NCBI RefSeq assembly: GCF_014058705.1
Contig: NZ_CP059692.1
Span: 3,274,001 to 3,338,000 of the forward strand
From: Aureimonas mangrovi
GTDB lineage: Bacteria; Pseudomonadota; Alphaproteobacteria; Rhizobiales; Rhizobiaceae
DNA length: 64,000 nucleotides
Direction: 5' to 3'
Positions 42,291 through 51,410 of this stretch are shown piece by piece; position 1 is the stretch's first letter, and every line of letters begins with the position of its first letter. Made by a program: the position numbers and the translations under genes. The notes under the pieces are model-generated. The model did no database searches. It had not been told where the DNA came from and saw nothing but the letters and a program-made list of their open reading frames with translations.

Positions 42291-43157
42291 TCAGCTTACA
42301 TAAGCGGCCTGATCGGGGTTGGTTTGGAGCAGCGCGGCACGAAGCTTCTCGAGAGCGCGCGTCTCGATCTGGCGCACGCGCTCCTTCGAGATGCCGAGCT
42401 TGGAGCCCAGGGCCTCCAGCGTCGCGCCGTCGTCCTGCAGGCGGCGCTCGCGGATGATCTTCAATTCGCGCTCGGACAGAACGTCGAGCGCATCGTGCAG
42501 CCAATGGACACGGCGCTCGTCATCAATCGAAGCCGAAACCATCTCGTCCGGCAGGGGATCGCCGGCGACGAGGAAATCCTGCCGGTCCGCGCTGCCCGAC
42601 TCATCTTCCATCAGCGGCGCGTTCAACGAGGAATCCGGGCCCGAAAGGCGCGAGTCCATCAGGGCGACGTCGCTCTCGGAAACCTTCAGCGCCGTCGCGA
42701 TCTCGCGGTACATCGCCGTGCCGGAGAGGCTCTCGGAGCCTTGGCTAAGACGGGCGCGCAGGCGGCGCAGATTGAAGAACAGGGCCTTTTGAGCCGAGGA
42801 CGTACCGCCCCGCACGATCGACCAGTTGCGAAGGATGTAGTCCTGGATCGAGGCGCGGATCCACCAAGTCGCGTAGGTGGAGAAGCGCACCTCGCGCTCG
42901 GGTTCAAAGCGGGCCGCGGCCTCCAGAAGGCCGACATGGCCTTCCTGGATGAGGTCGTTCATGGCCAGACCGAAATGCCGGAACTTCGAGGCCATCGAGA
43001 TCACCAGGCGCATATGCGCCGAGGTGATCTTGTGCAGGGCATCCTGGTCGCGCATTTCCTTCCAGCGAATGGCGAGCTCGTATTCCTCCTCGCGCTGCAG
43101 ATAGGGCGCTGCCATTGCTGCGCGGATCATGACACGGCGTGCGGACTGGGATTTCAT
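42291..43157 (-). CDS. rpoH2: RNA polymerase sigma factor RpoH2-type (heat-shock sigma-32 group)
   Basis: The 288-residue group-2 sigma factor has region 2 (AHMRLVISMASKFRHFGLAMNDLIQEGHVGLLEAAARFEPEREVRFSTYATWWIRASIQDYILRNWS), the RpoH box (SSAQKALFFNLRRLRA) and region 4 (LSERELKIIRERRLQDDGATLEALGSKLGISKERVRQIE). The sequence is closer to rhizobial RpoH2 than RpoH1. I start it at the ATG at 43157, after AAGGTTGGAA; a TTG three codons earlier is in frame. An EcfG-like promoter upstream agrees with the known RpoE2 control of rpoH2 in Sinorhizobium. Confidence 0.88.
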   Translation of the reverse strand: MKSQSARRVMIRAAMAAPYLQREEEYELAIRWKEMRDQDALHKITSAHMRLVISMASKFRHFGLAMNDLIQEGHVGLLEAAARFEPEREVRFSTYATWWIRASIQDYILRNWSIVRGGTSSAQKALFFNLRRLRARLSQGSESLSGTAMYREIATALKVSESDVALMDSRLSGPDSSLNAPLMEDESGSADRQDFLVAGDPLPDEMVSASIDDERRVHWLHDALDVLSERELKIIRERRLQDDGATLEALGSKLGISKERVRQIETRALEKLRAALLQTNPDQAAYVS

Positions 43158-43242
43158 GAGTTCCAACCTTCCGGATCGCTGGGCTTCTGGCGATGGAAGA
43201 CGCCGTTGCCGCGAGTGGACGCCGACGCCTGTGTCTGTTCAC

Positions 43243-43267
43243 AACAGCGCGAAGAGCCAAACGTTCC
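43243..43267 (-). promoter_or_regulatory. EcfG/RpoE2-type promoter for rpoH2
   Basis: On the minus strand GGAAC (43267-43263) is followed by 16 bases and TGTT (43246-43243), i.e. GGAAC-N18-TT. The leader to the ATG is about 80 nt. Confidence 0.6.
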
Positions 43268-43317
43268 GGGAAGGGAAAACTTTTTTGCGCGATGTAGAGG
43301 AGAGCGCAGAAAAGACA

Positions 43318-43341
43318 ATGGCGGCCACTTCGGGCCGCCAT
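43318..43341. terminator. Hairpin between carD and rpoH2
   Basis: A 9-bp perfect stem ATGGCGGCC / GGCCGCCAT with an ACTTCG loop. It may be a second-stage terminator after carD. Confidence 0.5.
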
Positions 43342-43376
43342 CACGTTATTCAGCACTAGCAGGCGTAGCCCGCAAA

Positions 43377-43410
43377 GAAAAGGCCGACTGCGCGAGCAGC
43401 CGGCCTTTTC
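43377..43410 (-). terminator. Rho-independent terminator of carD
   Basis: A 10-bp outer stem (GAAAAGGCCG / CGGCCTTTTC) and an inner CTGC-GCGA-GCAG hairpin; the minus strand then reads TTTGC. It lies 26 bp after the carD stop. Confidence 0.8.
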
Positions 43411-43436
43411 AGCATTCGCGGTAGAAAGGCGCTGCC

Positions 43437-44036
43437 TCAGGCAGCCTTCTCCTGCTCGGCCGGCTCCACGCCGTCCTCGTCCTCGGCGTCCACCTCGGCC
43501 TCGGCCTTGGCGCCGCGCTTGGGCCCCTTGGCGAGGTTGAGCTCGATCAGGCGCACGCCCTCGGTCTCGGAGACCTCGTTCACGGCCGCGATCTCGCGGG
43601 CCATCCGCCCGAGGGCCGCCTCGTAAAGCTGGCGCTCGGAATAGGACTGCTCAGGCTGCGAATCGGCTCGGTAGAGATCGCGCACGACCTCGGCGATCTG
43701 GATCAGGTCACCGGAGTTGATCTTCGCATCATATTCCTGCGCCCGGCGGCTCCACATGGTCTTCTTCACGCGGGCGCGACCTTGCACGACCTTGAGCGCG
43801 CGATCCACGAAGTCCGTCTCGGAGAGCTTGCGCATGCCCACGCTCTCGGCCTTGGCCACCGGCACCTTCAGGCGCATCTTGTCTTTCTCGAAGTCGATAA
43901 CGAACAGCTCGAGCTTCATGCCCGCGACTTCCTGCTCCTCGATCGCCACGATCTGGCCCACGCCGTGGGCCGGGTAGACGATGCTCTCGCCGGTCTTGAA
44001 ACCCTGACGCTGGGAGGTCTTCTTCTGGATGCTCAT
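43437..44036 (-). CDS. carD: CarD-family transcription regulator
   Basis: The 199-residue protein has the CarD/TRCF RNA-polymerase-interaction domain at ~15-75 (FKTGESIVYPAHGVGQIVAIEEQEVAGMKLELFVIDFEKDKMRLKVP). An helical DNA-binding part follows (MWSRRAQEYDAKINSGDLIQIAEVVRDLYR), with an acidic C-terminal tail rich in Glu/Asp/Ala. CarD stabilises open promoter complexes. The ATG at 44036 starts MSIQKKTS; an in-frame ATG at 44048 is possible. Confidence 0.93.
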   Translation of the reverse strand: MSIQKKTSQRQGFKTGESIVYPAHGVGQIVAIEEQEVAGMKLELFVIDFEKDKMRLKVPVAKAESVGMRKLSETDFVDRALKVVQGRARVKKTMWSRRAQEYDAKINSGDLIQIAEVVRDLYRADSQPEQSYSERQLYEAALGRMAREIAAVNEVSETEGVRLIELNLAKGPKRGAKAEAEVDAEDEDGVEPAEQEKAA

Positions 44037-44454
44037 ACGCTTGATCAAACTCCCTATTGTGCCGAGCCGCGACAGCCGCTAGGCACGGGGACGACGAAAA
44101 ACCGTCGCCGGTTTGTGAGAGCACCACCGACAGGTGGGCAACAGGCCGATCCGCACGAATGCGCACGCAAGAACGCTGGCGGATAAGCCAGTGCCCCTTG
44201 TCCCGAGTTGACGAAGAAAACGCCTTTCGGACGTGCCGAGAATACCGAGCCCTAACGGCTCGCCATCATGCCGGCGTTCGACTGTTGCAGAAATAATACC
44301 TTATCGCAGCGCGAATTTCAACAAAATTGCTGCGGGTGCGCGCGCGTGCCCGCCTCCCCTTGCCGGGATCCCTAACGCCGCCCTGACGCGGCCGCTGCGA
44401 ATGAAGCGGTCTGGTGGCGCTTCACACTCTCATCACCCTTTGGCGATGCGCCCG
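44037..44454. other. 418-bp intergenic region upstream of carD
   Basis: No supported gene. A hyphenated inverted repeat near 44304-44332 (CGCAGC ... GCTGCG with inner AATTT/AAATT) may be a regulatory or terminator-like structure of fdxA. The region must hold the carD promoter. Confidence 0.5.
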
Positions 44455-44793
44455 TCAATCGCCCTGGCCCGGCTCCGGGGAAAAGAATTCCTCGAACTTG
44501 CCGGTCTTGCCATCGAACTCCTTCGCGTCGGCGGGGGCTTCCCGCTTCACCGTGATGTTCGGCCAGGCGGAAGCGTATTGCGCGTTGACCTTCAACCACT
44601 TGTCAAGGTTGGGCTCGGTATCGGGGCTGATCGCCTCGGCCGGGCATTCGGGCTCGCACACACCGCAATCGATGCACTCGTCGGGATGGATGACGAGCAT
44701 GTTCTCGCCTTCGTAGAAGCAGTCCACCGGACAGACTTCGACGCAATCCATGTATTTGCAGCGAATGCAGTTGTCTGTGACGACGTAGGTCAT
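44455..44793 (-). CDS. fdxA: Seven-iron ferredoxin FdxA
   Basis: The 112-residue protein has the typical FdxA cysteine layout: [18 protein letters not shown] and [12 protein letters not shown], giving one [3Fe-4S] and one [4Fe-4S] cluster. The C-terminal extension ends [12 protein letters not shown]. It carries electrons in the cytoplasm; the partner is not evident. I start at the ATG at 44793; the longer upstream frame has no homology. Confidence 0.95.
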   Translation of the reverse strand: MTYVVTDNCIRCKYMDCVEVCPVDCFYEGENMLVIHPDECIDCGVCEPECPAEAISPDTEPNLDKWLKVNAQYASAWPNITVKREAPADAKEFDGKTGKFEEFFSPEPGQGD

Positions 44794-44995
44794 GGCAGGC
44801 CTTGAACGATGGTGCGGCCGGCGCGGCGCAGCGCGCGGACAGTCTTCTGGCGCGGGGTCACGCCCTGCTTGCTCACAGAATGCTCCACGCGCCAGCCGAG
44901 GTAGCCCCTGGGAACCGCAGTTGCAAGGGACAAGCTTTGCGCCGAACGCTGCGCGGACGGAAGCGTTTTTCGCGGCGCGGCGCACAGCCATGCCG

Positions 44996-45382
44996 TCAAC
45001 CGTCGAAGCCGCCCCTCTTGAAGGCCGCCGCCTCACGGCGCTCACGCCTGTCGGGGCGCCCTTCGGCGACCGGGGCGGACAGTCTCTCGACGCTTGGTGT
45101 GGCAGGCACGACCGGCGAGAGATCCTCGTAGAGTTCCTGCGCCTCAGGAGCCGGTCCGCGCCGATCGCCGATCGCGACGACTTTCAGGACACGCACCCGC
45201 TCGTGGACGGACAGGGTCAGCACGTCGCCCGGCCGCACGAGGCGGGCCGCACTCGAAACCTTCTCGCGGTTGATGCGCACCGCGCCCGAGACAACGAGCT
45301 TCTGGGCCAGCGAGCGCGTCTTCAGGAGACGCGCGAAGAACAGCCACTTGTCGATCCGCTGTCCGCTGCGCGCTTCGCTCAT
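44996..45382 (-). CDS. S4-domain RNA-binding protein (Hsp15-like)
   Basis: The 128-residue protein has an S4 domain at residues ~8-60 ([50 protein letters not shown]) and a basic C-terminal tail. Hsp15-like proteins bind stalled 50S subunits with nascent chains. It starts 10 bp after the helicase stop, and the two form an operon. Confidence 0.9.
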   Translation of the reverse strand: MSEARSGQRIDKWLFFARLLKTRSLAQKLVVSGAVRINREKVSSAARLVRPGDVLTLSVHERVRVLKVVAIGDRRGPAPEAQELYEDLSPVVPATPSVERLSAPVAEGRPDRRERREAAAFKRGGFDG

Positions 45383-45392
45383 TCGGGCCCGG

Positions 45393-48300
45393 CTATTTCT
45401 TGAGCTGCTCTTTCAGGGCCGCCAGCTTGGCGAAGGGCGAATCCGGGTCGATGGCTTTCGCACGCTCGGGGCGCCGGTCCTGACGCCCCTCGCCATGCGC
45501 CTGTGCGCCCTCGAAGCGCGGCTTGCCGCCCGGCCGCTTGCCGAAGCGCTCGCCCCGGCCGCCATCCTCGCGCTTGCCTTCGCCGCGCTCGGGACGCTGG
45601 CCACGTCCGCCGCTCTCGTTCCGGTCGCGCTGGCCGCGGCCCTTGTTGCCACCAGCCTCGTCGCGACCGCCGCCCCGCGTGTTGCGCCCGGCCTCGGCGC
45701 CACGGCGATGATCGCGGCGTGCTCCGCCACGGCCTTCGCCACGCGAGGGACGCCACAACTGCACCATCTTCGTCGGCTCGGCCTCGGCTGCCGGTTCGCT
45801 CGCCGCGGCGTTGCCTGCAGGGGGCGCGCCGTCGCTCGCCTCGGCCGTTACGGGTTCTGCGGCAACGTCGGGCGATGCGGGTTCGGCCGCAGGCTCCTCG
45901 ACCGTTGCGGGCTCGGGCGCATCCACGGCCAGCCGTTCGTCCGCCGGCTGCCCGCCCCCGGCTTCTTCGCTGGCGGCTTCGACCGTGAAAGCATCAGTCG
46001 CGGGCGCGTCGGCCGCCTCATCGCCCTGCGGCGCCTCGACAGGCGCCTCGTTCACCGGCGCCTGACTCGCGGCGCTCTCGCTCGTCGTGATCTCGGCGAG
46101 CTTGGCGTCGACTTCAGTCGCCTCAACCTCCTGCGCACGATAGCCGAGACCCTTCAGGATCGCGTCCATGTCCTCGGCGGTGGCGCCGAGGATCGACATC
46201 ATCGCGGGCGTCACGATGAACTCGCGACCGTTATAGGCGCCTTCGGGGCGTTTGGCCGCGCCCGGCTTCCAGGCCAGCGCCGGACGAATGAGATCCGCCA
46301 GGCGTTCGAGGATATCGACGCGCACGGCTCGGCTGCCGAGAAGGCGATAGCCGGAAAGCGCATAGAAGATCGGATCGAACCCCGCTTCCGGGCGCGCTGA
46401 CGTGCGTCCCGTCGCCAGGAGCTGCGTGACCTCGCCATAGCCCGGCCTGTCGCGCCCCTCGTTCGCGATGCCCCAGAGCAGCGTCAGGAGGCCGGCGGGC
46501 GCCGGCTTGATCAGCGCGGGGACGAAAATGTGGTAGGCGCCGAAGCGCACGCCGAGGCGGCGCAGCGCAGCGCGCGCATCCTGATCGAGCGCGCGCACGT
46601 CATCGGCCACGTCGCGGCGCTGCAGGAGACCGAAGCTCTCATAGAGGCGATAGGCGATGCCTTTCGCCGTGCCTTCCAGCCCTTCGCCGGACTGCAGATC
46701 GGCCAACGGCTTCAGGATGGTCGAGACCTGATAGGTAACGTAGCGTTCTGCACGCGCGGCGACCTTCTCCCGCGCCGCGCCTTCGAGCTGTTCATCCGCC
46801 AGAATCACGATGCGAGGCTTCAGCGGGTCGTCGCTGGCGCTGAGTGTGGCGACGGGCGCGCCGAGCCAGCGCAGGAGCCCGTCCTGGCCGAGCGCGATGT
46901 CGCCGTTGGGCGCGTTGAAGAAGCGCTCGGCACGCGTCTCGTACTCGCCGGCCAGGGCCTTCTGGGCCGCGGCCCGAACGGCGCGCGCGTCCTGTCCGTC
47001 CGACTTGGCGTCGGCCGTGAATCTGAAGCCCTGCAGCTCCCCGACATGGTGGCCCTCAACGAGCACCGTGCCGTCGCCGCCGATTTCAGCTTCCATGAAT
47101 GCGTTCTCTCTCAACCGCCGCATCAAGACGCTTGTCCTGCGATCTACGAAGCGTTTCGTCAACCGCTCGTGAAGCGCGTCGGAAAGCCGGTCCTCGATGG
47201 CGCGCGTCTTTTCCTGCCAGTGTGTCGGATCGGCCAGCCAGCCGGGCCGGTGCGATATGTAGGTCCAGGTGCGAATCTCCGCGATGCGCTGGGACAGCGT
47301 GTCGATATCGCCCTCGGTGCGATCCGCGCGCTCCACCTGGTTCGCCATGTAGTCTTCCGCCACATGCCCGTGCCCGACGAGATCGGCGTAGATCGATGCG
47401 ATGATCTCGGCGTGCTGCGCGGGGGCGATGCGTCGGTAGTCCGGCAGCTTGCAGGCCTCCCAAAGAAGCTCGACCGCCTTCGCGCCGACGGCCTTTCGGG
47501 CAACCGCCTCATCACGCGACAGGAATTCCAGCGCGCGCTGGTCCACCGAAGGGAGCGAGCGGGCGAGCTCCGGCGTGCCGGAGCCGCGCTCGAGGCTCGC
47601 GCACAGGCGGTCGATCGAGCCGAAGTCGAGCTCGCGGGAGCGCCACTGCACCACTTTCACCGAAGCGAAGCGATGCGCCTCCAGATCCTCGACGAGTTCG
47701 GGAGAGAGCGGATCGACCCGGCCGGTCACACCGAAGGTGCCGTCGCGCACATGGCGACCGGCGCGCCCGGCGATCTGGCCAAACTCGGCCGGCGTGAGCT
47801 GGCGGTACTGGAAGCCGTCGAACTTCCAGTCCTGCGCGAAGGCGACATGGTCGACGTCGAGATTGAGGCCCATGCCGATCGCGTCGGTCGCGACAAGGAA
47901 ATCGACGTCGCCGTTCTGGTAGAGTTCGACCTGCGCGTTGCGCGTACGCGGGCTGAGCGCGCCGAGAACCACCGCCGCCCCGCCCCGCTGCCGACGGATC
48001 AGCTCGGCGATCGCGTAGACCTCCTCGGCCGAGAAGGCGACGACGGCCGAACGTCGCGGTAAGCGCGTGATCTTTTTCGAGCCGGCGTAGAGGAGGTTGG
48101 AAAGGCGGGGACGCGTGACGAACTGGATGCCCGGCAAAAGCCGCTCCAGCACACCACGCATCGTCTGGGAGCCGAGGAGAAGCGTCTCTTCGCGCCCGCG
48201 CGCATGCAACACGCGATCCGTGAAGACGTGGCCGCGTTCCAGATCACCGCACAGCTGAACTTCGTCGATCGCCACGAACGCGGCGTTCGGCTCGCGCGGC

Positions 48301-48596
48301 ATCGCTTCCACCGTGCAGACCTGATAGCGCGCGTTCTTGGGCTTGATCTTCTCCTCGCCGGTGATCAGCGCGACAGCGCCGACGCCGACGCGCTCCACCA
48401 CCCGCGCATAGACCTCGCGCGCCAGAAGCCGCAACGGCAGGCCGATGACGCCGGAGGAGTGGGCCACCATCCGCTCGATGGCCAGAAACGTCTTGCCGGT
48501 GTTGGTGGGGCCGAGAACGGCCGTGACGCCGGCCCCGTCGAAGGGCCGGACTGTGCCCTGGGGCGGAGGGCTCGAGAAGGGCGCGTTCATCATCAC
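45393..48596 (-). CDS. SUV3-like DExH RNA helicase with long disordered tail
   Basis: The 1067-residue protein is related to mitochondrial SUV3. Walker A is GPTNTGKT (~31-38), the DEAD-like box is DEVQL, and RecA2 carries TDAIGMGLNLDVDHVAF and QIAGRAGRH. SUV3-type C-terminal domains follow to ~800. Residues ~850-1060 are low complexity: first Ala/Glu/Pro-rich, then Arg/Gly/Asp-rich (GGGRDEAGGNKGRGQRDR-like), as in RNA-binding tails. It probably unwinds RNA during decay. A strand of S4, fdxA and carD follows downstream. Confidence 0.9.
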   Translation of the reverse strand: MMMNAPFSSPPPQGTVRPFDGAGVTAVLGPTNTGKTFLAIERMVAHSSGVIGLPLRLLAREVYARVVERVGVGAVALITGEEKIKPKNARYQVCTVEAMPREPNAAFVAIDEVQLCGDLERGHVFTDRVLHARGREETLLLGSQTMRGVLERLLPGIQFVTRPRLSNLLYAGSKKITRLPRRSAVVAFSAEEVYAIAELIRRQRGGAAVVLGALSPRTRNAQVELYQNGDVDFLVATDAIGMGLNLDVDHVAFAQDWKFDGFQYRQLTPAEFGQIAGRAGRHVRDGTFGVTGRVDPLSPELVEDLEAHRFASVKVVQWRSRELDFGSIDRLCASLERGSGTPELARSLPSVDQRALEFLSRDEAVARKAVGAKAVELLWEACKLPDYRRIAPAQHAEIIASIYADLVGHGHVAEDYMANQVERADRTEGDIDTLSQRIAEIRTWTYISHRPGWLADPTHWQEKTRAIEDRLSDALHERLTKRFVDRRTSVLMRRLRENAFMEAEIGGDGTVLVEGHHVGELQGFRFTADAKSDGQDARAVRAAAQKALAGEYETRAERFFNAPNGDIALGQDGLLRWLGAPVATLSASDDPLKPRIVILADEQLEGAAREKVAARAERYVTYQVSTILKPLADLQSGEGLEGTAKGIAYRLYESFGLLQRRDVADDVRALDQDARAALRRLGVRFGAYHIFVPALIKPAPAGLLTLLWGIANEGRDRPGYGEVTQLLATGRTSARPEAGFDPIFYALSGYRLLGSRAVRVDILERLADLIRPALAWKPGAAKRPEGAYNGREFIVTPAMMSILGATAEDMDAILKGLGYRAQEVEATEVDAKLAEITTSESAASQAPVNEAPVEAPQGDEAADAPATDAFTVEAASEEAGGGQPADERLAVDAPEPATVEEPAAEPASPDVAAEPVTAEASDGAPPAGNAAASEPAAEAEPTKMVQLWRPSRGEGRGGARRDHRRGAEAGRNTRGGGRDEAGGNKGRGQRDRNESGGRGQRPERGEGKREDGGRGERFGKRPGGKPRFEGAQAHGEGRQDRRPERAKAIDPDSPFAKLAALKEQLKK

Positions 48597-48660
48597 TGCG
48601 CCTTGATAGTGGGGAGCGCGCCCGCGAAACGCAACGCGGCTTCATGCCTCGCGCACAAGA

Positions 48661-48688
48661 AAGGGCTCCGCTGACCGGCGGAGCCCTT
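48661..48688 (-). terminator. Terminator of the PepSY gene
   Basis: An 11-bp perfect stem (AAGGGCTCCGC / GCGGAGCCCTT) with a TGACCG loop; the minus strand then reads TCTTG. It lies 20 bp after the stop. Confidence 0.8.
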
Positions 48689-48707
48689 CAGGTGAGCTGC
48701 GACGATG

Positions 48708-49043
48708 TCAGCGGACCGATATCACCGCGCCGGTGCGGCGGTCTATATCGACCTGCAGGTCGTCGCCGCGTCGGTCGGCGCCGACCACGCGGTAGCTGTT
48801 CGAGCGGCGGCTGACGGTGTCGATCTCGCGCATGCCTTCCGAGCGCGCGATCGAAACGGCGTCGCGCTCGCCGATCTCACGGCCCGTGCCGCGCTGCGGC
48901 GCATCACGGTCGCGCGTGTTCTCGCCGGGCTGGACGATGCGAACGCCGTCCGGACCAATCTGGATGCCCTGCGCTAAAGAGGGTGCGGCACCGGCGATGA
49001 GCGCGGTGGCGGCCAATGCGAAGATGGAGGATTTCATGCTCAT
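48708..49043 (-). CDS. Exported PepSY-domain protein
   Basis: The 111-residue protein has a signal peptide (cleavage likely after APSLAQ, ~residue 25) and a PepSY domain at ~60-111 (DAVSIARSEGMREIDTVSRRSNSYRVVGADRRGDDLQVDIDRRTGAVISV). PepSY domains inhibit proteases or sense envelope stress. GGGAG sits six bases before the ATG at 49043. The promoter upstream is an exact EcfG match. Confidence 0.88.
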   Translation of the reverse strand: MSMKSSIFALAATALIAGAAPSLAQGIQIGPDGVRIVQPGENTRDRDAPQRGTGREIGERDAVSIARSEGMREIDTVSRRSNSYRVVGADRRGDDLQVDIDRRTGAVISVR

Positions 49044-49091
49044 GCTTCACTCCCATGCCTGAGCCAAAAGGTGCATTCACATGGGAGAAAG

Positions 49092-49116
49092 AACGGCCTT
49101 CGCCGAACCGCGTTCC
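49092..49116 (-). promoter_or_regulatory. EcfG/RpoE2-type promoter for the PepSY gene
   Basis: On the minus strand GGAAC (49116-49112) is followed by 16 bases and CGTT (49095-49092), an exact consensus. The -10 lies 49 bp before the ATG. Confidence 0.75.
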
Positions 49117-49150
49117 CGGCCGCCCTGCGCAAGCCATGAGGCGAGATGTC

Positions 49151-49876
49151 TCAGGCCAGGTACTGTCCGCCATTCGCCGTCAGGGTCGCTCCTGTGATGA
49201 AGGCCGATTCGTCCGAGACGAGGAAGAGAACACAGCGCGCCACTTCATAGGCCTCTCCGAGCCGTCCGACCGGGATATGCGCGACGATCTGCTTCTGCAT
49301 CACCTCTTCGGGGATCGTCGCCATCATGTCGGTGTTGATGTAGCCGGGGCAGATGGCATTGACGGTAATGCCCTTCTTCGCGCCCTCCTGCGCCAGCGCC
49401 TTGGTGAAGCCGATGTCGCCGGCCTTGGCGGCCGAGTAGTTCGCCTGCCCCATCTGGCCCTTCTGGCCGTTGATGGAGGAGATGTTGACGACGCGCCCGA
49501 AGCCGCGCTCGCGCATCCCGTCCCAGACAGGCCGCGTCATGTTGAAGAGGCCCGAAAGATTGGTGGTGATCACCGCGTTCCACTGCTCGGCGGTCATCTT
49601 GTGGAACATCGCGTCGCGCGTGATGCCGGCATTGTTGACGAGAATCTCGACCGGGCCGAGATCCGCCTCCACCCGGCGCACGCCCTCCTCGCAGGCCGCG
49701 AAATCGCAGACGTCCCACTTGTAGGCCGGGATGCCGGTCTCTGCGGTGAAGGCTTTCGCCTTCTCCTCGTTGCCCGCGTAACAAGCGGCCACCTCGTAGC
49801 CCGCCTCACTCAACGCCTTCGAGACCGCAGCCCCGATCCCGCGCGTTCCTCCCGTCACGATCGCCACCCTGCCCAT
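49151..49876 (-). CDS. phaB: Acetoacetyl-CoA reductase
   Basis: The 241-residue SDR has GGTRGIGAAV, the NNAGITRDAMF motif and the catalytic Ser-Tyr-Lys in NISSINGQKGQMGQANYSAAKAG. It reduces acetoacetyl-CoA to (R)-3-hydroxybutyryl-CoA for polyhydroxybutyrate. It lies 97 bp downstream of phaA. GGGAGG precedes the ATG. Confidence 0.93.
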   Translation of the reverse strand: MGRVAIVTGGTRGIGAAVSKALSEAGYEVAACYAGNEEKAKAFTAETGIPAYKWDVCDFAACEEGVRRVEADLGPVEILVNNAGITRDAMFHKMTAEQWNAVITTNLSGLFNMTRPVWDGMRERGFGRVVNISSINGQKGQMGQANYSAAKAGDIGFTKALAQEGAKKGITVNAICPGYINTDMMATIPEEVMQKQIVAHIPVGRLGEAYEVARCVLFLVSDESAFITGATLTANGGQYLA

Positions 49877-49973
49877 TCGCGCCTCCCGTCGTTTCTGGTC
49901 AGTATCGATGCTGTCTCTCTTCCTAGATGCAGAACGGCCGGCGCATCTCCAGAGCGCGCCGGCCCTTCATCGA

Positions 49974-51158
49974 TCACATGCGCTCGAGGCACATGGCGAC
50001 GCCCATACCCCCGCCGATGCACAAGGTCGCGAGGCCGCGCCTGGCGTCGCGCCGCGCCATCTCGAAGAGCAGGGTGTTCAGGATGCGCGCGCCCGAGGCG
50101 CCGATCGGATGGCCGATCGCGATGGCCCCGCCGTTGACGTTGACGTTCTCGACGTTCCAGCCGAGTTCCTTGTTCACCGCGCAGGCTTGCGCGGCGAAGG
50201 CCTCGTTGGATTCGATCAGGTCGAGATCGGCGATCGTCCAGCCGGCTTTCTCCAGCGCCTTGCGCGAGGCGGGGATCGGCCCCGTGCCCATCACCGCCGG
50301 ATCGACGCCCGCCGTCGCCCAGGAGACGATGCGCGCCATCGGTGTGATGCCGCGCCGCCCGGCCTCGACCTCGCTCATCAGCACGGCGGCGGCCGCCCCG
50401 TCGTTGATGCCGCTGGCGTTGGCGGCCGTGACCGAGCCCTCCTTGTCGAAGGCGGGGCGCAGCGCCTGCACCTTCTCCAGCGTCGTGCCGTGCTTGATGT
50501 ACTCGTCCTCGGAGACGACGGTGTCGCCCTTTCGGCCCTTCACGGTGAAGGGGACGATCTCGTCCTTGAAGCGGCCGGCCTTTTGCGCGGCCTCGGCCTT
50601 GTTCTGCGAGGCGACGGCAAAGGCGTCCTGCTCCTCGCGCGTGATCTGCCACTGGCGCGATACGTTCTCGGCCGTCGTGCCCATGTGATAGCCGTGGAAC
50701 GCGTCGATCAGCCCGTCCTTCAGCATGGTGTCGACCATCTTCATGTCGCCCATCTTGGTGCCGGCGCGCAGATGCGCGGCATGCGGGGCCATCGACATCG
50801 ATTCCTGCCCGCCGGCGACGACGATCTTCGCATCGCCCGTGGCGATCTGCTGCATGCCGATGGCGACCGCGCGCAGGCCCGAGCCGCAGAGCTGGTTCAG
50901 CGCCCAGGCCGTCGTCTCCTGCGGGCAGCCGGCGGCCATCGCCGCCTGCCGCGCGGGGTTCTGCCCCTCGCCGGCCTGCAGGATCTGGCCCATGATCACT
51001 TCGTCGACGTCGCCGCCCTCGACGCCCGCGCGCGACAGCGCCTCACGGATAGCCGTCGCGCCGAGCTCATGCGCGGGCACGCTCGCGAAGGCGCCGTTGA
51101 AGGCGCCGACGGGCGTGCGCGCCGCCGATGCGATGACGATCGATTGCTCAGAAGCCAT
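49974..51158 (-). CDS. phaA: Acetyl-CoA C-acetyltransferase
   Basis: The 394-residue biosynthetic thiolase has the acylation Cys in [24 protein letters not shown], and the C-terminal [11 protein letters not shown] motif. It condenses two acetyl-CoA for polyhydroxybutyrate synthesis. I start at the ATG at 51158 ([18 protein letters not shown]); the upstream open frame is not conserved. Confidence 0.94.
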   Translation of the reverse strand: MASEQSIVIASAARTPVGAFNGAFASVPAHELGATAIREALSRAGVEGGDVDEVIMGQILQAGEGQNPARQAAMAAGCPQETTAWALNQLCGSGLRAVAIGMQQIATGDAKIVVAGGQESMSMAPHAAHLRAGTKMGDMKMVDTMLKDGLIDAFHGYHMGTTAENVSRQWQITREEQDAFAVASQNKAEAAQKAGRFKDEIVPFTVKGRKGDTVVSEDEYIKHGTTLEKVQALRPAFDKEGSVTAANASGINDGAAAAVLMSEVEAGRRGITPMARIVSWATAGVDPAVMGTGPIPASRKALEKAGWTIADLDLIESNEAFAAQACAVNKELGWNVENVNVNGGAIAIGHPIGASGARILNTLLFEMARRDARRGLATLCIGGGMGVAMCLERM

Positions 51159-51410
51159 GAGATGTCCTTCCCTGCCGTGGGCGAGCGCATGCCGCATCCC
51201 GGGCGGCTCGCCCGCGCCTTGCCAAATCGTTTCCTCGCGCAACTCCGCCCGAGCGCGCGGCCCACCCTACTTAGGACGAACCTGCCGTCCTGCACAACGC
51301 GAGGGCAACAGCGAAACTCTTTGGCGGCGCGGCAAAACTATGGCTACATTCCATTCAAGCCCATCCGACGAAGATGGCGCGCCACGGAACCGCCGGGAGA
51401 CGATCCGAAC
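51159..51410. promoter_or_regulatory. Divergent phaA-phaR promoter region
   Basis: About 250 bp between the two divergent genes. PhaR is likely to bind here, but no clear TGC-type repeat was confirmed. Confidence 0.35.

Noticed and set aside
46530-48062. 510-codon plus-strand ORF antisense to the helicase
   Set aside because: Arg/Leu/Ala/His-rich sequence with no family pattern; typical high-GC shadow of the real gene.
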